From Clytia hemisphaerica (Eukaryota; Cnidaria; Hydrozoa; Leptothecata; Clytiidae), in NCBI GenBank assembly GCA_902728285.1, contig CACVBU010000751.1:62001-126000 (forward strand): 64,000 bases of DNA, in the 5' to 3' direction. The notes under the pieces were generated by a model, which saw only the letters and a list, made by a program, of their open reading frames with translations, ran no database searches and was not told the origin of the DNA. Positions within the stretch are counted from its first letter, which is position 1. Every line of letters starts with the position of its first letter. This document shows, piece after piece, positions 51,001 to 63,000 of this stretch. The position numbers and the translations under genes are program-made.

Positions 51001-54000
51001 CCTAATGTTGGTGCAAATAGACAAAAGCTCAACGATGACAGGTGCAAGATCAACGCGTTGGCAGACATATTTGGAGAAAACAGGAGAAAATCATGATTTC
51101 GGAAAGGTAAAACTTTGTTTAAAAAAGATCTGGCCAAGAAGAGCAAGGTCTAATGCTTATTTGCCCAATTTTGCCTGCTAAATTTACTTATATGAAAGCC
51201 AGATATTTTATAGCAACAAGCTATTCACATCATTTGCTATCTATGATTTGCGGTTATGTTACAGTTAATTAAATGACTTTGGAGGTTCGGTGAGATAGTC
51301 CCAAGTTAGAGCCATTGACGGTAACTAGATAAAAAGTAAAACTTGGCTCAAAGATTCCTTCCATAGCGGATATGATGCTGGAACTTCACCATCACTCACG
51401 GCCGCCTGACACGCGAAGTCTGGTGTCAGATGAGGATACTTTTTAACATCAGACAATCTGAACACTGGACTTGAGTCCGATGTGTTCGCACATCATTTTT
51501 GAAACATACGCGTCCGGTGTCCAGAAGTTTAAAAAATTAACACCGAACTAACACCAGGCAAAAGGTTTATGATGTGGCTGTGGGATACTTTTTGGCATCA
51601 GACAAAACGATGCGTCCGCAGGGTGGTACTGAACTTTCATTTGAGATAAGCCCAATATCCAGTTTGTACTGATTCTTCCTCCCAATTTTCCTCTTCGGAC
51701 CAAGAAGAACCACTTTGACTTAGGGGAGCCTTCCAAACTCAGAATTGCCACAGAAAATGTCAAATGAATGACAGGGACTTTCTAGGATCTAGGTGGGTTC
51801 GGCCTCCCTGTAGATTTTTTTCTTGGGAAGTTGATCTTTAAATTAGTTTTCAAGGTTGGCTTGACTCAAATTTCTTTCATCTATAGCTCAAATTTTAGGC
51901 AATTCAAGAAATTCTTCGTCAAAGTTTTTGAAAATGTTAATTTCATTAAAAAGCGCCGGGTTATTTTTTCATGAATCCCTTTAGAAGTTTTGAGGCACAT
52001 TTTCTGCTTGAGAGTCAAGTAAACAATATAGCACCTTCGCAGCATTAATCTTTGATACACATTTTGGCGGGACGCTAGTGTGACTACACAAGTGTTACGC
52101 GTAAGCCAAATGGCATATTTCGAGCAACCTCTAAATTGCTGAACACAGGAGAAAAAAAATCGAAATTCAAAATGGCGGCCAAGCCCACGCTGATAACTAT
52201 CAAAAATCTTTGTTTTTCAATCAGCTATTGCAGCACGATAAATCAATGAAATAATTTGAAATAAAAAGTAAACAAACCTTGAACCTTTCATGAATCCAAA
52301 TAAATAAAAGTATTCATCTAAAGTGAAGATTACATTTCAAAATAAAACGACTTCCAAACCAACATAGTGTCCTTCAGGGTCTCTTCCCCCCCATGCCTAG
52401 AATGAAAATTTTCCATTCCCCCCCCTCATTTTTCCCCACCCTGCCTCCAAAAATTTCTCTGTCCCCCCCCCCTCAAGCAAAAAATCAAAAAGCTGTAATT
52501 TGATGAACTTAACGCTTATTGTTTTCCCTAAGGTAGTTCTAATTCAAGAAGAAATGGAAAGGATGGTGTTTTTAAACCATAATATTAATAAAACTAAGCA
52601 TTATGCTATATCATCTCATAAAACCAGATGTTTTTCAATTTTGAATTGATTTTGGTAAGTCCCCCCCATGCCTAGAATGAAAATTTTCCATCCCCCCTCG
52701 TTTCCCCCCCTGGCTTCAAAAAAAATTCTTTCCCCCCTATACGTCCTTTTGACCTCAAAACCCATTCCCCCCCTGAATCCAGGGGGGGGGAGGACACTAT
52801 GGACCAACCTAATGTCAGTGTCTGCCAACTAAAAATTTCTCTGCGGGGTCACTGGCAAGGAGTTACGACTTCAGACTTTAGATTCCAATTCTTGTATAGG
52901 CTGCAACTACACTGCCAAATGATCTGTATTACAAATACTTCCAAATAAGTCAATAAGTTAAGAAAATGAAATTATCATCTAGCACGGGGGTTTTATTTTT
53001 AAAAACAAACTTCAAATAAAATTGTTAATGAACTTGTTACTTAAAATATCACTTACTAATTTATTTATGATATAACACCCCTTTCTTAAATAAATGGCCT
53101 CTTAAAGTCTTTTATGTTTGCCGCAAGAAGGGAGAAACATTTAATTTGAACCCCGGTTTTTTCTCTCTTTTTCTAGCTAATTCCTGCGTGTTAGTGGAGA
53201 CACAACTTTAATCCGGGGAAATGAAGCGTTTTCATTGGTCTAAAATCACGGATGGTCAAGTGACCAGAATTTTTATCCAGGGAAATACTGTGGCGACAAT
53301 GTTTTGCTTTAGTGAGATTGACCATTTTGTTGTTTTGATTAGAGCGGGCGAAATTTCTGTTCAAACCAAAATATGGCTTCGTTGGAATACCGGTTGAAAC
53401 ACTTGTGACTAAGGGGAGCCGTCCATATTCATTTGACAACGCAAAACGTCAAATTGACGTTATGAGGGGGTGGGGGGTGGCGGAGTTTTCAAAAGTTAGG
53501 TTTGACGTTAAGAAATCAAAGGTATACCGTGAGATTGGGCAACTTGCATTAGTGGAGGCTAACATGCATAGCCCTCAAATGAAAGACCTGGCTGGTCATT
53601 AAAATACAAAATTAAATCAAAACAAAAATGGTAGAGTAGAGCTGCGAGCGGAGCTGCGTAGTTTTATTTTAATGACCAGCCAGGTCTTTCATTTGAGGGC
53701 TATGCATGTTAGCCTCCACTGATGCAAGTTACCCAATCTCATGGTACCTTTTTGTGAAAATAGCGGATATTTGTAACCACCAACCACACTATACCGTGAG
53801 TGGTCCTAAATCCGACAGCCCTGCCTAAATCCGACGTGGTCTTTCAAAGATACAAACTGAAATAAAAAAACCTTTTACTGTGACGCAACGAAAATACCAA
53901 AGTGTCAACTAAACTGAGAAATTTGATACAGTGAACCAGTTGAACCAAATAATTAACAGTAATTGCTTCTTATATGAAACATGATTTTTTATTGCAATAT

Positions 54001-55538
54001 GTCCAACGTCATAATATAAATGACAATAAAAGGTAAATAATTTTACAACTCACACTTTTTAAGAGGGAGTGTTTGTAAACATAAATTTTTTTTTATAACC
54101 GTTATTTGGGGGGTCGGAATTAGGCAGGGCTGTCGGATTAAGGACCACTCACGGTACTTTATTAGCTTACAACAGTTAGGAACATTTGGCGAGTTCCTGT
54201 ACGTGGCCGCAATCAAAAAAATCATAGCATCACTCATTAAAAAATGGGGTTCGTGTCTTTTCGCACTTTTTTTAGCCCAGACAATGTAGCAAACATAGTA
54301 GTATAAGCACACTGTGCTTTTAATTGGCTGAAATTTTTTTTTGCGTTGGAAAAACTTTTTCAAACTTTCAGCGATGATTGACCAAGGTGTTACAATGAAA
54401 ATTATCCAGAGCATTTTTTATTTTCTTACCTTCTTCATTTTCAATGAAGCACTCAAAGTTTACTGAAGGTAAGCACATAAGATATTCTTATAATTATGAT
54501 ATTCATTGAAACACGCTTCATTGTGCGCTGTGGTGGAGTACATGACGTAACTTGCGCGGCAACTAACTTGCCTTCTGTTGGAAGATCATATTGGGCGTTT
54601 TGGCGTTACCACCCTCGAAGCAGCGAGCGCCTTTGTCTTTCCGCAACTCTTTTCACCATTTTAGATGGCCTTAACAATAGATCCAAAAGGGCGCCATAAT
54701 CTTGGAAGATAATTTGTTTTGGTCTCCGGCTTTGGGAAGTAGCAATGTTTTTGGTTGTTTTCGATGGAAAATGGTAAGAACTTAAGTTCACAAGTGTCAT
54801 TTAGTTTTTGCTGGCTTATCGAATGGCAGGATCCTGGATGGTTTCCCTAACTGTACAAAAACATATTCGTGTATGAAGTACATGAAAATTTGCTGCTCGC
54901 GTAATCCCATTGGTTTGCGCTATGATATTACATCATATTTTCATTGTTTGCATGATCGAGCGTCACCACATCGCACAAGTTGGCAAAGAAGGTGGTACGC
55001 CTGAAGCACGGCACGGACCTAGCGCCAAGTGGAGCTTTTAGTTTCTTTTTAAATAAAGGTCACATACACATACACACACAGGGTACAACCAAGTAGCAAG
55101 AAAGTACGGACTTTGCAGCGGAACGGGAAAACTTTGATGAAAAATGGCTACAACTTTTGGTATACATCAGTACATCGCTTGACGTTATCTGTGGGGGGGT
55201 GGGGGGTTCAGAGGATAATGTCAATTTGACGTTTTGTGTTGTCAAATGAATATGGACCCCTAACTGACTGATGCAAGTTACCCTTCACAGTAAACGCTGA
55301 AATTCTATTGTTTTCAAGCAGAAAATAAAAAATTCAAACCTAAATATCTTGACTTTGGAAAACAAGTAACCAGTAAAATTTGGAGGTTCTGCTAATGACT
55401 ATGGAAAAAATCTTTGGTTGAATTTCCTTTTGAAAAAAACAAACCATAAAAACCTTACCAATGCCAGTTGTTTACGTTTGTTGAGTCTGGTCTTTCTTCA
55501 ACGATCCATCGAGGATCTCCTTTACCCCAAAGAGCCAT
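48044..55538 (-). CDS. AHSA1: AHSA1 (Aha1), activator of HSP90 ATPase
   Basis: Twelve coding exons: 55459-55538, 50513-50592, 50242-50293, 50016-50074, 49723-49808, 49496-49616, 49242-49333, 49047-49086, 48757-48842, 48540-48641, 48389-48440 and 48044-48216. Every join is GT-AG and in phase; the product is 340 residues (human 338). The N-terminal domain starts MALWGKGDPRWIVEERPDST and has the NxNNWHWTERD motif and NNRKGKLIFFYEW, the conserved segment that contacts the HSP90 middle domain. The C-terminal AHSA1 domain has PKVGGEFILMNGNITG, QQWRFKEW and ends GWKQYFFGPIKQIFGFG. Aha1 is a cytosolic co-chaperone that speeds HSP90 ATP hydrolysis. A 3' acceptor ends one base before the ATG (TATTATTTAG|G-ATG). 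Intron 1 is 4.9 kb, far longer than the others, and holds several nested transposons. Confidence 0.96.
52364..52800. mobile_element. C-rich MITE with TAGTGTCCT ends, AHSA1 intron 1
   Basis: CATAGTGTCCTTCAGGG on the left and the complement of GGAGGACACTATGG on the right form the ends. Inside, a block CCCCCCCATGCCTAGAATGA and the following AAATTTTCCAT occur twice in direct orientation (about 52387 and 52659), each followed by C-runs. It is non-coding. Confidence 0.6.
53525..53745. mobile_element. MITE-like element, family B copy 2
   Basis: Near-perfect inverted ends: TACCGTGAGATTGGGCAACT with GCATTAGTGGAGGCTAACAT on the left, and the complement of GCCTCCACTGATGCAAGTTA, ending ATCTCATGGTA, on the right. 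The arms extend about 85 bp, through GAAAGACCTGGCTGGTCATT, leaving a centre of only about 50 bp with the GCGAGCGGAGCTGCG core. It is better preserved than copy 1 at 1697-1940. Confidence 0.85.
53792..54156. mobile_element. MITE-like element, family A copy 2
   Basis: Starts TACCGTGAGTGGTCCTAAAT, GACAGCCCTGCCTAAATCC; ends with the complement, closing in GACCACTCACGGTA. Same family as 683-1149, about 100 bp shorter and with the interior inverted. It lies 46 bp from the family B copy inside the 1.85-kb element. Confidence 0.85.
55266..55292. repeat. Fragment of a family B element end
   Basis: ACTGATGCAAGTTACCCTTC followed by ACAGTA matches the right end of family B elements, and lies immediately outside the right end of the 1.85-kb element. 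The rest of that copy is missing. Confidence 0.5.
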
Positions 55539-55871
55539 CCTAAATAATAATTGAAAACTGTTCGAAAAGACTTTGAGTTTAGGAAGAAACAGAGGGTCTT
55601 ATCTGTGTAAAACAATGAAAAACGAAGACCACCCGATGCAAAAATCTAGAACTTTCCACACGATTTCGATAATTTTGTTTCAGTGGTGTCAAACTGCAAT
55701 ATCTTATGGTACTATTCTGGCCGCGTAGGCGTAAACATGTAAGCGAGATGTAAGTTATAGCGGTTCTATTTACAGTTGAGCCCGACTAATATTATGATAT
55801 CGGTCATGCTTTGAAACCACGCTCACATGTATTTTAATCGAAAGTGAAAGTTAGTGTGTCCTCAGAAAAGG

Positions 55872-56313
55872 CCGGGGGGGGGGTCATTTGTACAAAAAGG
55901 GCCCAAGCAAGGGGCACTCATATGGTTCGACCCATGGCATGTGCCGGTAGGTTTTTCGAGACCCTCGAAATGCACTGTAAAGGTGTATTTTTGATAGAGT
56001 GCAATACAAGGGTTTTCTTCTAGCTGGGTACACTGTAAGATTGTGTTTTGGGACTGCCGAATTGTAAGTCTGACAGTAAAAATCTGATTTATCTTTGTAG
56101 TTTTGACAGGCACCCATTTTAAATTGATTTGCACATTGTTTTGACTCATTTTCAGGTGGCTTCAGTAATATAAGATAGGAAATCAAACTACTCTGTAAGG
56201 GTCAGAAACGTTCGGTAAAATGCACTGTGAGGTGTACTGTAGGGGTCCGATTTAAAGCCATTTTTAGCGGGGCACACGCCAACAGGGCTACGGGTCGGCT
56301 AGGTACCCCCCCA
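55872..56313. mobile_element. G-rich-ended element upstream of AHSA1
   Basis: A G-run at 55872 and a C-run at 56305 bound a stretch with several TGCACTGTAAGG-like motifs, the same motif that fills the MITE at 18302-18656. GGTTCGACCCATGGCATGTG near the left and ACACGCC/GGGTCGG near the right are weakly inverted. Probably a decayed relative of that element. It is non-coding. Confidence 0.4.
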
Positions 56314-57001
56314 TGAAAAAAGGTCTATCTGCAATTCGGACGGGGACTTAAATAAATCTCGATATTAGCGCCGATAAGCGCAGGATCGTTGGTTTGTTAA
56401 TGAAATTAGGAACAAACGGACGAACGGACAAACGAACCGACGAACGAACGATTATCTATATGAAACTTCTACCCAACTTCTAGTACGTTCAGAGGATATA
56501 AGAAAATAATACTTTTGATACACACCAATATACTTATCTTCAAAATATATACACAAGAAACGTAAGAAAATCGAATAAAAACAAAGCTTATAAAACAAAA
56601 AAAAAATAGATGCTCTATTGATAAAAAGATACAAAGTCAATTTAATCTCTTATAAAATTCCTTCAAAATTTACCTAAAAAAGGCCACCTAATAACTACTT
56701 TTTTGTTCAAATCATAAGGCTGATTGATAATTTCTGAACAAATCTAAATAAGTATGTTCCAAAGTAAGACTGGGAACAAATAAAAAGCACAACATTAACT
56801 TGACTTGAAATTTACATGACTTTACTTAATTAACGAGTATGACCGTCGCTGTATTAGTATGGATCAACACAACCGTAGAAATGTTTCGTGCTATTAAAAA
56901 ACAAGTTTTTCCGCTAGTATAGAATCAGAGAATTTTCAATAAAAGCCTAAAGCAAAATAGCCAATGACAAACAAAGGTAAAATAGACATAAATATAAAGG
57001 T

Positions 57002-60000
57002 TTACGATTCATCATGAGTTTTTTTACCGCATTTTTTCACATGTTCTTCGAAAATTTCACGCCGAAGAAAAGTCTCATTACAATTAGTACACGTGTTATC
57101 AAAAGGTAAAGAGTTCATTTCGACATCAGTCTCTTCATTGGTGCGATTACCCTCAGTAATGCTTCCTTCTGCAAGAGCGTCCTCATTGGATGTTACTTGC
57201 CCTCCAGCCTCGCTATTTTGTACTGGGACAGAGTTTTCATCGACGTGCGTCACTTTATGCTTTGTAAGTGTTTCTTCTGAATCGAAATAAAATTTACATA
57301 TATCACACTGGTTTTCAGTGACTGTCTTATGAACCATGACGTGTTTCTCACATACTTCCGCGCTCGTGAAATCCACCAAACAAAGACCACACTGGTAATT
57401 ATCGTTCTTGTGGAATTCCTCTTGGTGGTTGTCAAGGTCAGTGCGACCATAGAAATATTTGCAACATAGTTCACAGTACAAGTCTTTGTTCTTTTTCATG
57501 TGTATAATACTGAAGTGACAATACAGTTTGTTGAGTGTTTGGAACTTTTTGTTGCAGAACAAACACTCCATGGATTGCTCGTCTAAAGATTTTCCGTGTG
57601 TGTCGGCGAAATGTTCGTTATAGGCCGCCGTCGTCGGGAAACGAGCGTCGCAAATACGGCATTCGATTTTCAACATAAAAGGGTGTTTTTCGTAAATGTG
57701 TTTGTCTAGATTCTTCGGCGTGTGACTTCTAGTTGAATAATTGCAATGCTTACACCACAACCGTTTCTTGGATAGTGGTACATCATCGTGCTCCATGTGC
57801 ATGTGGCGTTTCAAGAGATGACGTTCGATCAAACAAAAGCATGAATCACACGTCAACAAATTCAACTTTGAACCCTTGAAATGACGCTCAACATGTTTTT
57901 CCAGTTCACTTTTGTTCCGAAGCAGTTGATCACACCATTCGCATTTATCAGCATATTTGACCTTCTTGGTGAGTTTCCCCTTCTTCTTTTGGACTTTTTC
58001 TTCCTCCTTTTCATCTTCATCATCATCACTACTCTGCGTCTCTGCATCTGAACTTTTCTCTTCTATTTCTTCACTTTCTTCATCAACAGGCTCTTTGAGC
58101 GCAGGTTTCTTCTTCTTCGTTTTTGGTGACACAGAAACACTCATCTTTCGCTTTTGACCAGCTTTCGATGTCGAGGAAGATGTTTGGCTTTTGTGTTGAG
58201 ATGAAGCAGCCTTGTTGGTTGGTCTTGATACAGGCTTCAGCGATCTCATCACTTCTTCAAATTTGGCTCGACTTCTCCGTGGTTTTGGAACTTCTTCAAC
58301 CTGCGTATCACCACTAATAGTCGCGTGCACGTCTGGATAGTCCAGATTAACAAACGAATTGGTTTTCTCTAAATCTGTAGTATAACAATTTGCATGCTTG
58401 ACGATTAAATGCGATTTCAAAGAGAATCTGGTGTAATAGCCTTGTCCACAGAATAAACAGACCAAAGGATAATTGGTTGCAAAGTGGCCACCGTTGCTGT
58501 GTGATTGTAAAGGTGTTTTGCTGATGTTCGGATCATTCTCTTGTTCAATGATGATGCCTCCAGTCGGTGTGGTGGAGCCTTCGAAGAATTTCTCATGTTC
58601 AAGATCTTTCGGTGATAATAAGGGGAGTTGTTGGTTGATATTGATGACGAGTGCGTCTTCCTTGGGTTTGATTGAAAGTCCAAGAGGGTCAGGATCTCGT
58701 TTGAAAATTTTGGAATCTTCAGCAATGGAGTCATCATGAACGGTACTGACTTCCCTTGAAATGAATTTGGTGACATTTTCCTCATCTTTTGATGGCTTCG
58801 GCTTTAATGTTATTGGAGATTTCGCTGGCTTCGTAGATTCTTGCACTGGTTTGTCCGTGACGTCAAAAGAAGATGCTATCGCTTGGCCATTGGTAGATTG
58901 TTCATTCTCCTGCTTCTCACCATTCACACCTGTCAGTTGATTTGACTCGCCAACCTTTTCGCTTTCCAATGTTGTTAGGTTTGAGTCGAGTGAAGTAGAG
59001 CTTTCGGTGTCCAACTTTGCTTGACCTGTTTCCCTCTGTGGATTCTCATCATTCGTCAAATGTGTCTCCTCGTCTTTCTTCTCCTCGTCTTTCTTTTCCT
59101 CTGCATTCTTCTCCTCTCCCTTCTCCTGGGTAGAATCTTCGTCCTCGACAACGTCCGTCTTCTTCGTCTCACTGGAGGAAGTGTTGACTGCATCGTCAAT
59201 TTGTTCCACAACTCGAGCATCCTGATTAACTTCTTCGTCCTTCTTTTCATGAGTCACCTCGTCAGTTGGAATATCCATCTTTTGATCGTGTTTCTTCTCC
59301 TGTTGAAAGCCTTCGTCAACGTCGTCAGCTTTTGTTGTCTTCTTGAGATCCTTCCGTTTACAGGCAACTTTTCCTTCCCCTTCTTCATCTGATGAGCTTT
59401 CGATGATTTCCTCTTCCGTTTCCTCTTCAATTTCACTTGCACTAGAAGAAGATGACACGTCACTTTCGTTCCCTTCCACACCTACAATCTCCATCTGTAC
59501 ATCATCCTTGACTGGCTCCTCTTCAACGTCGCTGGTGGAAACGTTCGCATCCATCTCATCTCTGTCATCTTTAGCGACGTTCAGGCGTGACTTCCTCTTC
59601 TTGAAAGCACTGGGTGGTTTTCCTGGGCGAATAATTTTACGCGTGTTTCCAGAGCTGTTTTTAGGTGGACTTTTCTTTTTTGCAGCCAAAAGATTTTCGA
59701 TTCGGAGCTCGACATTTTGAGAATGCAACAGGTTTGTTTTCTTGTCACTTGAAGTGGCCTTCTTCCTTTTAGCAGCACGCTCTGTACTCGCGTTTTCGTC
59801 TATTGTTGACGTTTCAGAGGGCATTTTTCCTTGCAGCAAAGGAGAGGGGAGCCTTTCAACTGTTACAGTAGCCGGGGTTGTATGCTGTGAGGTGAATTTG
59901 GCGACCAGTTCAGTGTTTGACTCGTCAAACCATGGATGTATGTTCTTTAAATGGAGAGAGCATTGTCCACGCGTATAGAAGCCTTTGCCACACACAATGC

Positions 60001-63000
60001 AAGAGTGAGGGTAAGGGAATGTGGTTGGGGCTGGGATACCCATCACCCAGGTTGACTTTCTTCGCTGTGGAGTCTGTTTGGGTGTTGCGGTGTCTTTGGG
60101 TGTCTTCGCTTGGCTTCCGGGGTTCTTCTTTTCTTTGTATTGATGCAGGTCTTGGATGACTTGAGTGTTACTATTAACGTTGAATTTCTCCAGCTCAAGA
60201 TCTAACAATGCCAAATGACTCGTTTCAAAATGTTTTAAATACCCATCTAAAGTTTGTTGTGATTGATTACAAAGACAGCACATGAATTTGGAGTCATAAA
60301 GTGAGTTGACGGCTTGTGAGAAAGACAATCGTTTGTTGGTATCGTCTTCAGTTTTTCGTTTCTTCCTATGTGCGTTCACTTCTTTGTTGTGTTGAAGAAC
60401 GATGTGTTTGTTCATCTGATTAATAACCGACATCTTGCCACAAAGATGACAAGTCGCTTTAGTGACGTCACCGCTGATGTCATCTTTGACAATTTGATGA
60501 CGTAATAAATGATCTTTAAGTTCGTCGTAGGTTTGGAAGTTCCACGTGCATAATTTACAGGTGCCATCTGCGAGTTCAAGTATTTTTTGGTAGGTTGCAT
60601 CTAGTTGTTGTATCTCCCTCTCTTTGCAGACTGTTGTTTCGTCTTTTGGAGCGTTTGGTTCAGCTGATGTATCTTCCTCTGATTTGTCTTCGTCTTGACT
60701 GGCGATTTTCTTCGGTGACTTCGATTGCTGTTTGTCATCGTTCTTGACCTTTGTTGTCTTGTTTTCCTTGTCCTCTCCACCGAAGTTGCTCTTGCGTTTC
60801 GCTTTGATCAAAGTGTCTTTTACTGGCGTAGATTTGACTGGTTTGCTTGGCGTGGATTTGACTGGTTTGCTTGGCGAGGATTTGACTGGTTTGCTTGGCG
60901 TGGATTTGACTGGTTTGCTTGGCGAGGGTTTGACTGGTTTGATTGGGACCGATTTCTCAACAGCGGCTGTCTTGCTTTGTTTATTGAACACACTGACATG
61001 CTTTTGACGTTTCTTTTCTTTCGCCTCCTCAATTGCTTTTATTTTGGGACTTTCTTTCCTTTTTGCAACTTCAACAGTCTTCTTTGGTAGGTCTTTCACT
61101 TTAGTTTTCGTTGTTGACGGCGATCGCTTTTCAACTTGATCCAAAGCTTTTATTTTGTTCTCAGCCTTGGTTGCCGATTTTCGTCTTGATGTAAAAGTTG
61201 GAGCAGGAAGGTCTTGTACCATTGGTTGTGAGGTTGCAATAGCTTGTTTGTCGACTTTTTGTGCTTCAGCTCGTTTCTTCTTTCCTTCCCTCATTTCCGC
61301 CATTATGGTTTTGATAGCTTTCTTCTTCTGAGGCGAGGGATTGTCTTTGTTTTTGTTGATGGTAGGTGTGATTGATTTGTTGTTGAGCTTCTTGTACTTT
61401 GACACCACATCTCTGGCGCTTCTTTTGGTTTCCATTTTTGCTTTTGTAGTTTTAGCATTTGAAACATCAGGCTTTATATCTTGCCTTATTTTCTTTACTT
61501 TGCGACTTTTCCTCGGAGATCCAGCTAGAACGAACTTTGATGAACCAGGGATGTTAGTAGAATTCTCCTTTTCCTTGAGTTTGTAAGAGGTAGCAGGTAT
61601 ATCAGATGTGTTTGAAATCTCCACCAGTTTTTTGTTTGAAGACTCAGAAATATTAACTGACGGATCTGAAACGAGTGAATTAGTTAAAGCTGAACTACGT
61701 GAACAATCAACGCACGCCTGTCGAGGGTTTTTACTTCGCAAATGTTCCCGGAAGTTGTTTTGGTGAAACAGCAAGTTGCAGTAGCTACACCTGATGGTTT
61801 GTGATGTAAACGAAATCCCCTCATGATGACCCATAATGTGAACGTACGTCTCTGGTACGAAACAGTGAGGACACATGAACAAACTTCTGCCACTCTTCAG
61901 CATTTTACCATGTCTCTGTTTAGTATGACTCACTACTTCTACGTACGTTTTGAATTCCTTTTGGCAGCAAAATATTGAAGATGGTTTTCCAGAGTCGAGA
62001 TGGACTGTTTGATAGTGCTCACTCAATTCGTCAACGTTTGAAGAACAGATTGGACAAAAGACTTTGGCTTTTTTGGTGCAACAATTCCAGTTATGCTGGA
62101 GATCCGGTCCTTTTCCAGCGTGCATGTTTGACAACAAGTCTCTTGCCACAAGTCTTTCGATGCCACAGAATTTCTCAACACATTTCAAATCTTCTGGCCA
62201 GTCGACCGCATTGTTGTTTTTATCGTGAGGTTCAGAAGATCTCATGACGTAGGAGTTGACCGAATTCATAATTGAAAGACTTTTCTTCAGTTCTTCATCG
62301 CTAATGGGTTTGGCGTGATCTGATTGATGCTGACGGAGGGATGTGGAATCTTCGAAGACCAGAAAACAAAGGAAACAAATGTGTCCTGTAGGGAGCCTCA
62401 ATACACGATCATCAAAAGTGTTTCGTTGTTTCTTGTGGCTGTTCGTTTTGTGATGCTCATTAAGTTCGTCTACCGAATCGAAACGTTGATGACAGACGAG
62501 ACACGAGAGAGGTCGTTTGGATTGATGAGTCTTCATGTGTACGATGTGTGTGAGTTCACCTTCGATATTCTGCTGACAAATTGCACAGTAGAAGAGTCGG
62601 TTGTCCGCGATGACGTTCGGAGGTATGAGTGAAGTGCAAAGAAACTTTTCAGATTCTTCTTCCGTCTGTTTGTCAAAGAGAAAGGTTTTGGGGTTGTTGG
62701 TGGTACCAATTTCGATCATCATCTTACCGTTCTCGTCTCTTGGGATGAGTATCTCGTGCACGTGCAGTTGACAATGGTTCAACAAGTCCTGGTACGAGTG
62801 AAAGCCTTTGTAGCAGATGTGGCAGAATAATGATTTATGTTTACCAAGCATATGATACTGAAGGGAAGTTTTGGTGGGGAGTGTATCCAAACACACGCTA
62901 CACGTTTCGACTTCGATACCAATATGAGAGAGACGACAAATCAACATTGCATGACTACATGAATACACCAATCCACAATTGACACATGTGTGCAGTTGGT

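Larger units (their letters stand above)
53410..55261. mobile_element. 1.85-kb element with 75-bp inverted ends, AHSA1 intron 1
   Basis: The left end 53410-53486 (AAGGGGAGCCGTCCATATTC, ATTTGACAACGCAAAACGTC, then a G-rich run) is mirrored by 55185-55261 (GACGTTTTGTGTTGTCAAAT, then GAATATGGACCCCT). The 75-bp arms are close to identical. No transposase frame remains. Copies of MITE families B and A are inserted one after the other just inside the left end, so this element is older than those insertions. Confidence 0.75.

Noticed and set aside
55862..56186. Two overlapping 95-100 aa frames on the minus strand upstream of AHSA1
   Set aside because: They fall inside a G-rich-ended transposon remnant and have no recognisable protein features.
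59021..59392. Leucine/phenylalanine-rich frames on the plus strand opposite the zinc-finger exon
   Set aside because: They are antisense shadows of the lysine/glutamate-rich linkers and have no splice or start context.
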